From Obscuribacter phosphatis_A (GTDB lineage: Bacteria; Cyanobacteriota; Vampirovibrionia; Obscuribacterales; Obscuribacteraceae): a stretch of 64,000 bases of DNA. Shown here piece after piece: positions 17,561 to 27,108 of this stretch (position 1 is the stretch's first letter; every line of letters begins with the position of its first letter). Both the position numbers and the translations under genes were made by a program. Below the pieces are notes generated by a model, which was not told the origin of the DNA, searched no databases, and worked only from the letters and a program-made list of their open reading frames with translations. The stretch covers positions 66,536 to 130,535 of the forward strand of contig JAFLCK010000013.1 in assembly GCA_017303615.1 (NCBI GenBank), written 5' to 3'.

Positions 17561-18117
17561 ACAGCGAGAGTAGAGGACTTGGGTAAATGGTTTTTGAGAT
17601 TTGGTGATATTTATGACACCAATGGCGATGGATCACTTGAAAGTAAGGAGATAGATACAGCCTTATCCAACGCTGAGAAATCCCCTCTTGTAAGAGATGA
17701 TAAGCTCTATTTGGAGTCTAAGGCAGAGGAAAAGTTTTATTTGGAGGTTATGTCTAATGGCTTTTATGCTGTGGAAAGTTCCTTTAATGACGAATATGGG
17801 GAAGTCACTAAGAAGGATTTGGAGACTTTCTCTAAATGGATAGAGCTTTACGAAAATGACTTGGAGCGTCTCAAGGAGGTGGCACCTGATAAATATCGGG
17901 ATGTGAATTTTCTTCGAAACGAGTTCAAACAGTTAGATGCTGATGGCGACGGCCAAATTACTTTGCCTGAAATTGAGCAGTATGCAGATCGTGATGATCT
18001 CACCGACGATCAGAAAAAAAACGCAGAAGCATTGAAAGGTACTGAATTTTATAAGATCGCTTTTATCGATTACTCAATCAGAGATCAGTTCTTCGAAACC
18101 TTTATGGTGAATAAGCT

Positions 18118-18125
18118 TTTCGGCA
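18118..18125. repeat. Target-site duplication, left copy (TTTCGGCA)
   Basis: The 8 bases TTTCGGCA flank the IS on both sides (right copy 19592-19599), the length expected for IS256-family insertion. Confidence 0.88.
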
Positions 18126-19591
18126 GGATCTGTCAATCAAACTGTGTCATTAGGTTTATTGGTCACTCATAACTGATCTTACTGGTCTTTGTTGTTCGAT
18201 GTGAACCGGCACGATTACCTCCAGCGCGAAGCGCTGGGGGTAGAGTGCCCGGAAGCCGCCGGCTGGGCAAGCCGGCGGAAGCGTCGGTCTTTTCTCTCAT
18301 GAGGGTACTCTCCCTTCAAACAGGATAGAGAACTGGTTCATCGCAGCTCCCCAATCGCGCAGCGGCATAGTCCATTTGCGCGAAATTAGCTGACCCGCAA
18401 GATACATGACTTTGATCACCGCTTCGTCGTTTGGGAATATACGGTGATTGCGACTGGCTTTGCGCAGCGTCATGTTGACGGACTCTACTGCATTTGTAGT
18501 GTAAATGACTTTCCTGATGTCGTCCGGGAAGGCAAACATGGGAATGATCTTCGCCCAGTGCGTTCTCCACGACTTGCTCACCGTGGGATAGCGTCCATCC
18601 CACTTCTCTGCCAGTGCCTCCAGGGCGCTCGCAGCCTCATCCTCCGTTACCGCACGGTAGATTGCTTTCAAATCACCGGCCATTTCTTTGCGATGTTTGT
18701 AGGATACGAACTTGAGTGAATTTCTGACCATGTGCACTATGCAAAGTTGCACCCAGGTCTTGGGAAAGGCGGTCTGAATAGCCTCATCCATGCCGGTCAG
18801 ACCGTCGACGCACGCTATGAAGATATCCTGCACACCACGCGTCTTCAGCTCCGTCAGTATTCCCAGCCAAAATTTCGCTCCCTCGTTCTGCGAAATCCAG
18901 ATTCCGAGAAGCTCCTTTTGTCCACTTGTATTGACTGCTAGAGCCAAGTACACGGACTTGTTAATCACTCGCTGGTTCTCTCTGACCTTCACGACCAGGG
19001 CATCGAAAAACACAATCGGATAGACATTTTCTAGTGGCCGAGTTTGCCAGGCTCTGGCCTCATCCATCACAGCGTCCGTCACATGAGAGATCAATGCCGG
19101 CGAGACTTCAGTACCGTAGATGTCCTTGAGTTGGCTCTGTATATCGCGGACAGTCATTCCTCTTGCGTAAAGCGCCAAGACCTTGTCGTCAAAACCCTCA
19201 AGCCTGGTCTGTCGTTTTTGTACTATCTGCGGTTCGAAGTCCCCGTTGCGGTCTCTGGGAACACCAAGAGTAACGTCTCCTTGGTCCGTTATTACAGTCT
19301 TCTTCGTGTAGCCGTTGCGGCGATTCTCGCCACCCCTGCCGGTGCGCTCATTCTTCTCGTAGCCGAGATGATCGTCCATCTCAGCCTCCAAGCAGCGCTC
19401 TACCAGTGCCTTGGTCAGTTGCCCCAGCAAACCGTCTTTTGCCAGTAACTCTTTCGGGTGCTTGCCTTGCGCCAGATGGTCCTTAATGAAAGCATCCAGC
19501 ATGTCTGTCGTTGTTTTTGTCGTCATGGTCATTTGCCTTTCTAGTGGTTGTCATTGACCCGACCTTTTGACACAATTCATTTTACAGACTC
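18126..19591. mobile_element. IS256-family insertion sequence, complete (1466 bp)
   Basis: The ends are imperfect inverted repeats: the left starts GGATCTGTCAATC and the right, reverse-complemented, starts GAGTCTGTAAAATG. Both carry a shared TGTGTCA about 13 bases further in; about 18 of 25 inner positions match. It holds one transposase gene on the minus strand. Between the left end and the transposase stop are two strong hairpins: 18218-18227 with 18231-18240, and 18256-18264 with 18270-18278. These may terminate transcription or block read-through. Flanking 8-bp duplications and an intact transposase suggest a fairly recent insertion. Confidence 0.92.
18297..19532 (-). CDS. IS256-family (Mutator-type) transposase
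   Basis: A 411-residue DDE transposase of normal family length. The family blocks are visible: LVERCLEAEMDDHLGYEKNE, RNGYTKKTV, VPRDRNGDFEPQIV, GMTVRDIQ, FFDALVVKVRE (first catalytic Asp region), FIACVDGLTGMDEAI (second Asp) and YTTNAVESVNMTLRK (Glu region). The start is ATG 19532 with AAAGG close upstream; ATG 19526 is an alternative. No frameshift or stop is seen, so it is probably active. Confidence 0.95.
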   Translation of the reverse strand: MTMTTKTTTDMLDAFIKDHLAQGKHPKELLAKDGLLGQLTKALVERCLEAEMDDHLGYEKNERTGRGGENRRNGYTKKTVITDQGDVTLGVPRDRNGDFEPQIVQKRQTRLEGFDDKVLALYARGMTVRDIQSQLKDIYGTEVSPALISHVTDAVMDEARAWQTRPLENVYPIVFFDALVVKVRENQRVINKSVYLALAVNTSGQKELLGIWISQNEGAKFWLGILTELKTRGVQDIFIACVDGLTGMDEAIQTAFPKTWVQLCIVHMVRNSLKFVSYKHRKEMAGDLKAIYRAVTEDEAASALEALAEKWDGRYPTVSKSWRTHWAKIIPMFAFPDDIRKVIYTTNAVESVNMTLRKASRNHRIFPNDEAVIKVMYLAGQLISRKWTMPLRDWGAAMNQFSILFEGRVPS

Positions 19592-19599
19592 TTTCGGCA
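19592..19599. repeat. Target-site duplication, right copy (TTTCGGCA)
   Basis: Right-hand copy of the duplication at 18118-18125. Confidence 0.88.
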
Positions 19600-19793
19600 A
19601 AGTACCTGCGATTACAATAGACAGATATACCACTCTCATGGAGCAGGCAGTTCCTAAGCCTTGGTATTCCTTCTTAAGTAACTCAAGGCAGTCCGCGTAC
19701 TACACCATTGATGATATGCGGATAAACAGAGATTATGCCTTACGCTTCCGTGGTGCGCCTGAAGATTATGCGCCCGAGAATTATGCCCCTTAG
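19600..19793 (+). pseudogene. EF-hand protein gene, 3' part severed by the IS
   Basis: Continues the frame of 17252-18125 after excision of the IS: 64 residues beginning K-VPAITIDRYTTLMEQ and ending with the short repeat EDYAPENYAP before TAG. It has no start or ribosome site of its own and is therefore probably not expressed. Confidence 0.8.
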
Positions 19794-19875
19794 GTTTGTT
19801 GCCTCAACTTGGTGCGGCTTTCAGACTAAAGTTTTGCAGGCAGTGCGAGGGCAAGTCCGCGTAAATTTGTATAGC

Positions 19876-21786
19876 CTAGCCCAGTGTGATTTTGGGATAG
19901 AGCCCTGGAATTACCCGGAGATGTCCTTCTTCGATCATTTCGTCGATTGTTTCAAGAATCGTTTCTTGTCTGCGATGCGAGCAGGCGCCGTATAGTTTCA
20001 ATTTATCGAAACCTTTCTCGGTAATTTTCTTTGACTTGCTGCCCGACAAGATGGCTGCTATTGTCGTTCGCCCGACCTGTCCCTTTAGCTCGCCCACCAG
20101 TGCCATTATGGCGGCGTGCAGATTTTCGCCGCGATTAATGCCTTTGGGGCTGGTGTCGACAAAACTCTTGCGTTCCACTGCTTTGCCGAGCGCACCAAAG
20201 GCGTTCTTGCCGAGGGTAAAAGGCTTTTCCGCTCTGGCACCGCTGGTTTTGTTGCCCCGGGCGGGGCTGCAAATATCACAGCCGGTGCAATCGCCGTTCA
20301 GGGTTTGACCAAAATAGCCCAAGATATTACGACGCAGACAAGTGCGAGATAGCGCATAAGCAATCATCTTTTCAAGACGGTCGCTGTCTAGTTCTTTGCG
20401 GCGCTTTAGTATATCTGTGTCCAGCCAGCTGATTTCTTTGATTAGCTTGACCCGTCCCTGATCCATGGCGATCATGCTTAACTGGTTGAAGAGATCTAGT
20501 GTACTGATAAGCGGACTGTCTTTGATTTCAACATTGGCTAAGATTGTTTCTCGACTATGGCTTGTGTTCTTGTTTGCCTTTAGAAAGTCATATACTTCAA
20601 AAACTTGTTTGTCGGTTGGATACTTGTTATTGGTCAACCAGCGCTGGGTGTAAATATCTTTCGACTGATAGAGCAAGGTGCAAACAGCATGGTTGCCGTC
20701 TCTGCCGGCGCGACCAGCTTCTTGATAGTAGTTTTCCAGGGTGGAAGGCATGTTGTAGTGAATCACTCTTCGAATGCTTGCCTTGTCCACACCCATGCCA
20801 AAAGCATTGGTGCAGACAATCACTTTTACTTGATCTTCTTCGAATCTTTTTTGCATAGCCTTGCGCATGGGTAAAGGCATACCGGCATGATAATAGGCGG
20901 CTTTGATGCCGGCGGCAGTAATTCGCCGCGAAAGGGCTTCGGCTTCCTTGCGTGTGGCTGCATAAATTATGGCGCTGCCTGGCTCAGTTTTGTTGAAGTT
21001 TATAGAGGTGCCGTGATCTAGTTCTAGAGTCTGCTTTAGCCTTGCTATCAAATGACGATCTTTGTCGTCGGGGTTGTCGCATTTCTCGACTTCCAAAACA
21101 AGATTGGGGCGATTGAAGTCGCCCTTGACCACGGTCATATCTAAGCCGAGATTGCTGATTATGTCTGATTGTACTTTGTTGGTGGCTGTAGCAGTCAGGG
21201 CCATCACCACCGCCCGTGGTACCAACGGCAAAAGATTCTTCAGGTGGCGATAATGCGGTCTAAAATCATGACCCCATTGGCTGATGCAGTGGGCTTCGTC
21301 GATAACCAACAAAGCGACGTCCAGTCTTTGCAATAAGCTTATAAAACGAGGAGAATCAAGTCTCTCCGGTGCGATATAGACAAGTTTATAGCGACCAGAA
21401 AGCATGCCTTCTATGCGGTCGTCTATTTCTTCGGCGTCGATTGTACTGTTGATAAAAGTGGCGTTATTGATACCTCGTCTTCTTAGTCCGCTGATTTGAT
21501 CTTCCATAAGGGCAATCAAAGGCGAAATCACCAGGGTCAGCCCAGGCAACATCTGGCTTGGTAGTTGATAGCACAGCGACTTGCCATAGCCTGTGGGCAA
21601 TAGGTTGAGTGTATGCTTGCCGGACATGGTCAGGGCTATTGATTCGGCTTGCTTTTCTCTAAGGCTGGTTAGTCCGAAGAGTTTATGCAGCACGTCTTCT
21701 TGTAGGGGGATAGAGACCTGGGAGTTTAGAGTGCCGCTGTTCATATTGATGTTTGCCCTGCTGCCTATTTTGCCTTGCGGCGCCAT
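19876..21786 (-). CDS. recQ: RecQ-family ATP-dependent DNA helicase
   Basis: A 636-residue superfamily 2 helicase that unwinds DNA 3' to 5' in repair and recombination. Walker A is LLPTGYGKS (Lys69). The DEAH box with its RecQ aromatic loop is VIDEAHCISQWGHDFRP, and motif VI is QEAGRAGRDG. The zinc cysteines follow (CLRRNILGYFGQ...CTGCDIC). A winged-helix part is at the C-terminus (KGFDKLKLYGACSHRRQ). No HRDC domain is apparent. The ATG at 21786 gives about 15 extra N-terminal residues compared with ATG 21741. It stands alone after the IS region. Confidence 0.93.
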   Translation of the reverse strand: MAPQGKIGSRANINMNSGTLNSQVSIPLQEDVLHKLFGLTSLREKQAESIALTMSGKHTLNLLPTGYGKSLCYQLPSQMLPGLTLVISPLIALMEDQISGLRRRGINNATFINSTIDAEEIDDRIEGMLSGRYKLVYIAPERLDSPRFISLLQRLDVALLVIDEAHCISQWGHDFRPHYRHLKNLLPLVPRAVVMALTATATNKVQSDIISNLGLDMTVVKGDFNRPNLVLEVEKCDNPDDKDRHLIARLKQTLELDHGTSINFNKTEPGSAIIYAATRKEAEALSRRITAAGIKAAYYHAGMPLPMRKAMQKRFEEDQVKVIVCTNAFGMGVDKASIRRVIHYNMPSTLENYYQEAGRAGRDGNHAVCTLLYQSKDIYTQRWLTNNKYPTDKQVFEVYDFLKANKNTSHSRETILANVEIKDSPLISTLDLFNQLSMIAMDQGRVKLIKEISWLDTDILKRRKELDSDRLEKMIAYALSRTCLRRNILGYFGQTLNGDCTGCDICSPARGNKTSGARAEKPFTLGKNAFGALGKAVERKSFVDTSPKGINRGENLHAAIMALVGELKGQVGRTTIAAILSGSKSKKITEKGFDKLKLYGACSHRRQETILETIDEMIEEGHLRVIPGLYPKITLG

Positions 21787-21912
21787 CGCATAAGTTTAGC
21801 GGTTTTGGCGCATCAATAAATGTGCAAGAGCACATTTTATTTTTAGGCTTGGCGGGGTGTCCGTATATGCGATCGCTGACGTATGGATATCCAGCTTTGG
21901 GCGCTTGGCTCT

Positions 21913-22332
21913 TTATTCAGTTTTAGAAAGTTTCACAGGATCTAGTTCTTCATAGCCTGATAAGGGGCAAGGGATTCTTTGAAAATCCCAGTCAGTCATT
22001 TTCATAACTACCATTTCTACGGTAGTGTAGACTAAACTGCCGGGCATGAGGTGGCCACCGTAGGTGGTGCCATCGCCGTCGGATACAGACAGGTGAATGT
22101 GCGAGCCGGCGCTCGAGACCACGCCGGTTTGCGAGACTATCTCGAAGTGTCCGTTTAAAACGGTGCTTTCTTCCTTATTGGCAAAACGCAAATTGACTTT
22201 AGTGAGCGAGCCTACCAGGCAGAGAATGACGCCTGCCTTTATCTGGTTTTCGGCAATGAGGGCGTCTATTTCGCTAAATAGCTCTTGGCCGGGCTTCAGC
22301 CGTTTTACCAAAATGGTTTCGGTACTGGTCAT
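21913..22332 (-). CDS. PCC/DUF296 domain protein
   Basis: A 139-residue protein with the plants-and-prokaryotes conserved domain: an N-terminal LKPGQELFSEIDALI helix, then SHIHLSVSDGDGTTYGGHLM with the conserved His pair, and LVYTTVEMVV. In bacteria such proteins are small trimers of unknown function; in plants the domain is fused to AT-hook DNA-binding proteins. Its start is two bases after the stop of the upstream TPR-DUF4388 gene, so the two are coexpressed. Confidence 0.82.
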   Translation of the reverse strand: MTSTETILVKRLKPGQELFSEIDALIAENQIKAGVILCLVGSLTKVNLRFANKEESTVLNGHFEIVSQTGVVSSAGSHIHLSVSDGDGTTYGGHLMPGSLVYTTVEMVVMKMTDWDFQRIPCPLSGYEELDPVKLSKTE

Positions 22333-22334
22333 TT

Positions 22335-25139
22335 TTAAGCTTCGCCTTGCTTAAACTCAGGGCTTGCGGTTCTATTTTCTTGTTTAGATTCTTGCTTGTG
22401 CAATTCGAAGCCCCTACGGCTCACTCGCGCCTTTCTCTGAGCTTCGATGGCAAAGCCCACCATCTTTTGCCATTCAAAAGTATCACCGGGTACGCAGGCA
22501 ATGCCAAAGCTATAGTCCCAGTCTGAATGACCTTCTTTCAGTTTGCCAAAATGTCTGGTACAGATATCTGAAAAATTCGAGACGAACATGGCGGCTAAGT
22601 TGCTGTCTAAGCCAGGCATCAAAAGAGCGAAATGTTCTTCTTCAAAATGAGTGAACCAGTCTATCGAGCGTTTGGCTTCTACTATTTCGGCTAAGACCAA
22701 ATGAATAGCCTCTTTGTCTTCCAGTGATAGATGCGAAGGCAGTTTGCCATGCTTTCTAATTTCCAAAATAGCTATACTGAGGGGCCACATTTGGGTGCGA
22801 GCCCTTTCAAATTCGCGCTCAATAAGCCAGATTAGAAACTCGAAGCGATAGAGACCCGTGCGAGTATCGTGCAGTTTTGCTGAAAAATCATCGGCTTGCT
22901 GTTTGTTGTAAGCCCATTTTGTGGTCAGTCGGGCCGCAATATCTTCAACATCCATACCGTCGTTTGAGATATTGACCATGCCGGCTTGCACCAGTCGATA
23001 GAGAGCATGTAGCCAAATATGCTTTGGTAAGTCGGCTAGTTCCACAGCATCAGTAACAATCGGGCTTTCGCAAAGGGCGATAAAGAGATCCCAAATGCAG
23101 TCTTCCCACTCAATTCCTCGCCCTTCCAGTCTGGCTCTGAATTCGTCCTTATCTGAGCAAAATTCCTTCGGCATCAGGGCTGAATACATCGTCAAACCAA
23201 GCGATTTGAGATATTTATTCTCATCAAATAGAGTGGCTGCTTCCAAGAGAAAGCTTTGAAAGCGCACCTTTAGTGTTACTTGGGGGGCTCGCTGTTCGGG
23301 TAAAAAGCGAAACCAGCCTTCTTCCTGAATAATGAAGTCGTAAAGTACTTCCAGCCCGCTGTCTTTCAATGAGCTGGCGTGGACCGGCTTGCCGTTATCA
23401 AAATAGATCGACAGCATGCCGTCTTTACCGCTAACTTCCAAGACGCCGGTATTGTCGTTCAGGGCGATTGTCTGCAAGAGCCCAAGGCTGGGCATGGTCT
23501 TGAGATTTCCTTCAAAGATTAGGGTCTCGCGGTGACGTCTTTCTTGCTGGGCAGCATAGCCCACGGGTGGACCGTTCACCCTATGATCGTTGTGCTTGTC
23601 TACCTCAAAGATCGGGCTTTCCCCAGGCTCTCGCTCTCCCGAAGCTCTCGAACTTGCTCCGAAACTTCCGCTGGCGCGGCTGGCTGAATTAGAGGCTGGT
23701 GATTTTGCCGAATAAGACGAATCGCCGCCCAAAAGTTCCGGCTTGCCAAGTAAGTCGAATTGGCTAGAGGGGCTGGGGATGGGTGTTTCGGGGCTGGAGC
23801 CGCCGGAGGCTTGGGCTTTGGGTTGAAATTCTTGTTTGCGAATTTGGTCCTGTAAATCAACCGATATCGGTTGATTTACAAAGCCACCGCTTGACGAGTT
23901 TGAATTTAGTGAGTCGAAACTGCCGCCCATGGTGAAAGGGTCTTGCCCCTTTTTGTCAAAGTCGCTAGCCGCCATGCTCAAATTCATGTTTGCGTTCATG
24001 TTTAGGTTCATGTTCAAGTTTGCATTCATGCCGGCCAGAGCACTGGCGCCAAAAGCTTGTGGTTTGGTTTGCAGGGCGCGCCAAAGGTCTTTGATATGGC
24101 GCAGCACTTCCTGGGCATCGACCGTATGAATGATGAGCTTCTCGCCCCTGCCGCCGCTTTCGGTGGACGGTTCGATGGTAAAGGTCATTTCGCCGGTGTC
24201 TTTGTGGCAGACCGCCGAGACCAGCAAAGAAAGGTTGCCGCTAAAGCCCAGTGAAGTGAGATAAAAGGTCTTGCCGGGCTTGCTTGCCGCCCTTTGCATC
24301 ATTTCTTGAATGTTGTCGGAATCGGGAAAAGCTTTGATGCGATGCATAGTCTGATTGTTCTGCGGCGCCAGTTTTGCCTTCTTGAGCTTCTCGAAGGCGA
24401 CCCGCTCTTCTGTTGTCAGGTTGTAGAGCTGACCCTGGTCGATGAACATGTCAAATATGTCAGAACGCTCCAGTTTCGACTTCTTCAAAGCTTCGCTGAA
24501 CTTTTCGAGGGCTTTGAGATAGGCTTGGCGGGCAATATTCTTCTGCCCGGCTGATTGCTCAAAAAAGGCTTGCATTGTAAATACCCGAGCCGCCAATAAC
24601 TCGGGGGGATGTGGCAAGGAGCCCATCAGTCCCTGCAACTCCTCTAACAAGCTGCGGCAGCGGGTTAATCTTCCGGCTGCTTCTGATGCCAGGGCTGAAG
24701 CCGCCAGCTGCCTGGCTCTTTGCAGGTTTGAGAAGATTGAGTCGATTATCAGCTCAGCGGCTGGAATGTCTGCACCGACAAGCTCTTTGCGAATCATCAG
24801 AGACTGATCGAACATGCGATCGTGGCGGCTGGTGTTTTCATGCCGGCTTAGGGGATTGAACTCTGAAAGTTCCACCAATTCATCGGAAAGCTTGAGGAAA
24901 AAATGGTCGTCTTTGGGGCTCACAGTTTTAAGGGTGGCCAGCAAGATTTCGTCAGATGCTTTGAAGTTACCGCTAAGCGAGAGAGCCTTGATCAGGTGGC
25001 AAGCAGTCTCATAACCGCTGGCAGGTAGTTCGGGGTTTTGGCCAAGGCGGGCTTTAAGCTGGTTGTAGGCTTCTGAAAGGCGGTTATCTTTGATCAGCTG
25101 GGCTATGCGGTCATAATCAAAATTACTGGTACTTTGCAA
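22335..25139 (-). CDS. TPR - DUF4388 - degenerate GGDEF protein
   Basis: A 934-residue regulatory-type protein from TTG 25139, which has a GGAAGG ribosome site. Residues 1-270 are helical (TPR-like). Residues about 370-530 are low complexity, with an Asn/Met run (NMNLNMNANMNLSM) and Ser/Pro-rich linkers. Residues about 545-620 look like DUF4388/PATAN (LLQTIALNDNTGVLEVSGKD). The last 170 residues resemble a GGDEF fold (RTGLYRFEFLIWLIEREFER...), but the active-site GGDEF is replaced by THFEEEHF, so diguanylate cyclase activity is unlikely. Probably a signalling scaffold, coexpressed with the DUF296 protein. A 30-bp perfect palindrome lies inside the linker. Confidence 0.65.
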   Translation of the reverse strand: MQSTSNFDYDRIAQLIKDNRLSEAYNQLKARLGQNPELPASGYETACHLIKALSLSGNFKASDEILLATLKTVSPKDDHFFLKLSDELVELSEFNPLSRHENTSRHDRMFDQSLMIRKELVGADIPAAELIIDSIFSNLQRARQLAASALASEAAGRLTRCRSLLEELQGLMGSLPHPPELLAARVFTMQAFFEQSAGQKNIARQAYLKALEKFSEALKKSKLERSDIFDMFIDQGQLYNLTTEERVAFEKLKKAKLAPQNNQTMHRIKAFPDSDNIQEMMQRAASKPGKTFYLTSLGFSGNLSLLVSAVCHKDTGEMTFTIEPSTESGGRGEKLIIHTVDAQEVLRHIKDLWRALQTKPQAFGASALAGMNANLNMNLNMNANMNLSMAASDFDKKGQDPFTMGGSFDSLNSNSSSGGFVNQPISVDLQDQIRKQEFQPKAQASGGSSPETPIPSPSSQFDLLGKPELLGGDSSYSAKSPASNSASRASGSFGASSRASGEREPGESPIFEVDKHNDHRVNGPPVGYAAQQERRHRETLIFEGNLKTMPSLGLLQTIALNDNTGVLEVSGKDGMLSIYFDNGKPVHASSLKDSGLEVLYDFIIQEEGWFRFLPEQRAPQVTLKVRFQSFLLEAATLFDENKYLKSLGLTMYSALMPKEFCSDKDEFRARLEGRGIEWEDCIWDLFIALCESPIVTDAVELADLPKHIWLHALYRLVQAGMVNISNDGMDVEDIAARLTTKWAYNKQQADDFSAKLHDTRTGLYRFEFLIWLIEREFERARTQMWPLSIAILEIRKHGKLPSHLSLEDKEAIHLVLAEIVEAKRSIDWFTHFEEEHFALLMPGLDSNLAAMFVSNFSDICTRHFGKLKEGHSDWDYSFGIACVPGDTFEWQKMVGFAIEAQRKARVSRRGFELHKQESKQENRTASPEFKQGEA
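23851..23880. repeat. Dispersed palindrome, copy 1 (perfect, 30 bp)
   Basis: TGTAAATCAACCGATATCGG continued by its mirror TTGATTTACA, perfectly self-complementary. It is read in frame as part of the linker (FVNQPISVDLQ). Related copies are at 40359-40386 and 51331-51360. Confidence 0.85.
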
Positions 25140-25409
25140 GCTTTGCCTTCCTTAACCTTCTTTTGGACCTCTGAAGACTCAATTAGCGCAGCTAATCTTT
25201 CGTCTATATATCTTCCATTAGTGATACCCTACCCCAGCCTTGCTCATGTTAATCTGTCTGTCAGCCTCCGATTGGCGGTCTTTACCTTAACTGGAACCGC
25301 GTTTTTTCTAGAGCACAGTGAAGAAACGATGAGCGGTGTTACTGGTAGTGTCTTTGTGGTATCGGTGGCGGTGTCGTATTCCTTGCCTGGGGTGTTTAGG
25401 AAGATTTCT

Positions 25410-27053
25410 ATGGCTATAGAGTTGTCGAGATCTGCAGAGACACCTGCTGTTAGCAGAAGATTAGGCGCAATATCGAAATCAAGAATTGGATGCCTGACCG
25501 TCTTCTTCTGCGGAGCTGCTCTGGCTTTTTCCTCGCTTGTGCTTAGTTGTTGGCAGACGGCGGCTTCGGCAGCCCAGCTCGAAGGCGCAGGCTTAGAATT
25601 CAAAGATGCTCTGGCCGCTTATGAAAAAAATCCTACAGACCATCGCAGCGTATATAATCTGGCTGCTCTCACCAGTCAACTGGGTGATCGTGAGCAAGCC
25701 TTGCCTCTGTTTGAGAAAGCCGTCGACCTCGACAGCGAAGATTTCTATTCTCATCTGGGACTCTGTCAGTCGCTGGCTATCGAGTACCTGGTTGATAAGA
25801 AAGACGGCGTAGCCGAAGCTTTTCAATCTGAGCAAAAGTGGAAGCGTGTTTTGCATGAACTGAAGCTGGCTGAGACTTTACTTTGGCAAGACCGGTGGCT
25901 CTCTGCCGGGCGTCGGATGGAAGCCCTGGTCTTGCTTTGTAAAACACAGATGCAGTTGCATCAGTTCGATCGAGCTTTGCTTCTCTTGCAGAAAGTGCGA
26001 TCTCAAAAGCCTTTCTTTCTGGAAGGGTCGTCGGCTGAACGTTCTGTCGCCGAGGCTTTCTTTCAAGGCGAGCTGAAAGAATATGAGCTCATTTGTCGCT
26101 TTGCAGGCTGTTTAGAAAGTGAGAGCGGCACTGGGCTTCGCTTGAAGCCAAACCCTAACAGAGAAGAGTTGATGGCGCTCTCTTTTGCAGTTCTGAACGG
26201 CGAAAGAAAACTAAAAAGTCCCGAAACCTTGCGGGTTATCTTGGGCGGTATTGTGCTGCCGGCAAATGAGCGTAGGTTTCAGGCGTCGGGCAATAAGCGG
26301 CTGTTGTATGCCAATAAGCCTGGGTCGCCGCTTCCTTCGGCAAAGCTTTTGGCTCTGGCGGCACGCCAGATTGAGACCAGCTTCCCAAATGATGCTGCTC
26401 TTTGGCTTCTTTTAGCTCGCCTTGAGGGAGGCGCCGCTGCCGAAAAACACTATAGACGCGCTCTGGCTCTAAAGAAAGATAGTTTGGCGGGAAACCTCGG
26501 GCTATCTTTGTTGCTTGCCAAACGCAGTGTTTCGGCTGCTCGTACGCAGCTTGCGGGCTATCGGAAGTTGCTGTCTGGGCTTGAGCCAGGCGCTGATGTC
26601 ATTATTGCCGACCGGACAACAGCTATGGCTCTTTCTCTTCTGCCATCAACTAATTTGCCATTAACTAATAATGCTTCTCGGGTGCGCACTGTTGGTGGTG
26701 GCACTGCCTTTGCCCTGCCTTTGCAGATCGTCCGACTTGATTGCGGCTGCAGCCTGGGCTCGGCGCTCTTGCAATTGAGCCGAAAAAATGATCTTGCTTA
26801 TCTCGGCTTACAGGCGCGACAGGGTGGTCTGGGGCTGGCCATTTTTACTGCGAAAAAGGCGGCCCTCGCCTTTTCAAAGTATGAGCAGCCTGACTTAACC
26901 GTTTCGGCAATTGAGCCTGCTAGATCGGGGCTGCGACGCATTGCTGATTTCTCAGAATTGGCAGATGCCATACTTACTTTCCAGTCAGCTTTCTATTTGC
27001 CTGCGCTTGAATTGGGCAATGCTGACTTTCCCCCTTTGCCTCTTGCTATATAA
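25410..27053 (+). CDS. Secreted or membrane-anchored TPR protein
   Basis: A 547-residue protein from ATG 25410, preferred because AGGAAG lies about eight bases upstream. Longer starts (25134, 25329) run into the promoter region of the divergent gene. A hydrophobic segment (about residues 27-55, LTVFFCGAALAFSSLVLSCW) serves as anchor or signal. TPR repeats follow (YEKNPTDHRSVYNLAALTSQ, LGDREQALPLFEKAVDLDS). The C-terminal 180 residues are not repeat-like and end hydrophobic. The kynurenine operon starts 55 bases after its stop, but no functional link is evident. Confidence 0.55.
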   Translation: MAIELSRSAETPAVSRRLGAISKSRIGCLTVFFCGAALAFSSLVLSCWQTAASAAQLEGAGLEFKDALAAYEKNPTDHRSVYNLAALTSQLGDREQALPLFEKAVDLDSEDFYSHLGLCQSLAIEYLVDKKDGVAEAFQSEQKWKRVLHELKLAETLLWQDRWLSAGRRMEALVLLCKTQMQLHQFDRALLLLQKVRSQKPFFLEGSSAERSVAEAFFQGELKEYELICRFAGCLESESGTGLRLKPNPNREELMALSFAVLNGERKLKSPETLRVILGGIVLPANERRFQASGNKRLLYANKPGSPLPSAKLLALAARQIETSFPNDAALWLLLARLEGGAAAEKHYRRALALKKDSLAGNLGLSLLLAKRSVSAARTQLAGYRKLLSGLEPGADVIIADRTTAMALSLLPSTNLPLTNNASRVRTVGGGTAFALPLQIVRLDCGCSLGSALLQLSRKNDLAYLGLQARQGGLGLAIFTAKKAALAFSKYEQPDLTVSAIEPARSGLRRIADFSELADAILTFQSAFYLPALELGNADFPPLPLAI

Positions 27054-27108
27054 AGCTTATTTGATTTATATCTCAAACTGCCTTTGGCTTTGTAAACTTT
27101 AGTTCTAG

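Larger units (their letters stand above)
17252..18125 (+). pseudogene. EF-hand protein gene, 5' part, interrupted by an IS256-family element
   Basis: This frame starts at ATG 17252 with a GAGGA ribosome site. It encodes a Pro/Glu-rich N-terminus with an 11-residue repeat (KEITLPENADL), then two EF-hand calcium loops, DTNGDGSLESKE and DADGDGQITLPE, with all the acidic ligands expected. Continued into the IS it ends at 18172 with a foreign tail (RICQSNCVIRFIGHS). Removing the IS and one copy of the 8-bp target duplication joins the frame exactly to 19600-19793 and restores a 355-residue protein. The truncated product (306 residues) may still be made and keeps both EF-hands. Confidence 0.85.

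Noticed and set aside
3413..21872. HIP1 octamers (GCGATCGC), which are abundant in many cyanobacteria
   Set aside because: I noticed only two, near 3414 and 21865, about what chance gives in 64 kb, so there is no enrichment.
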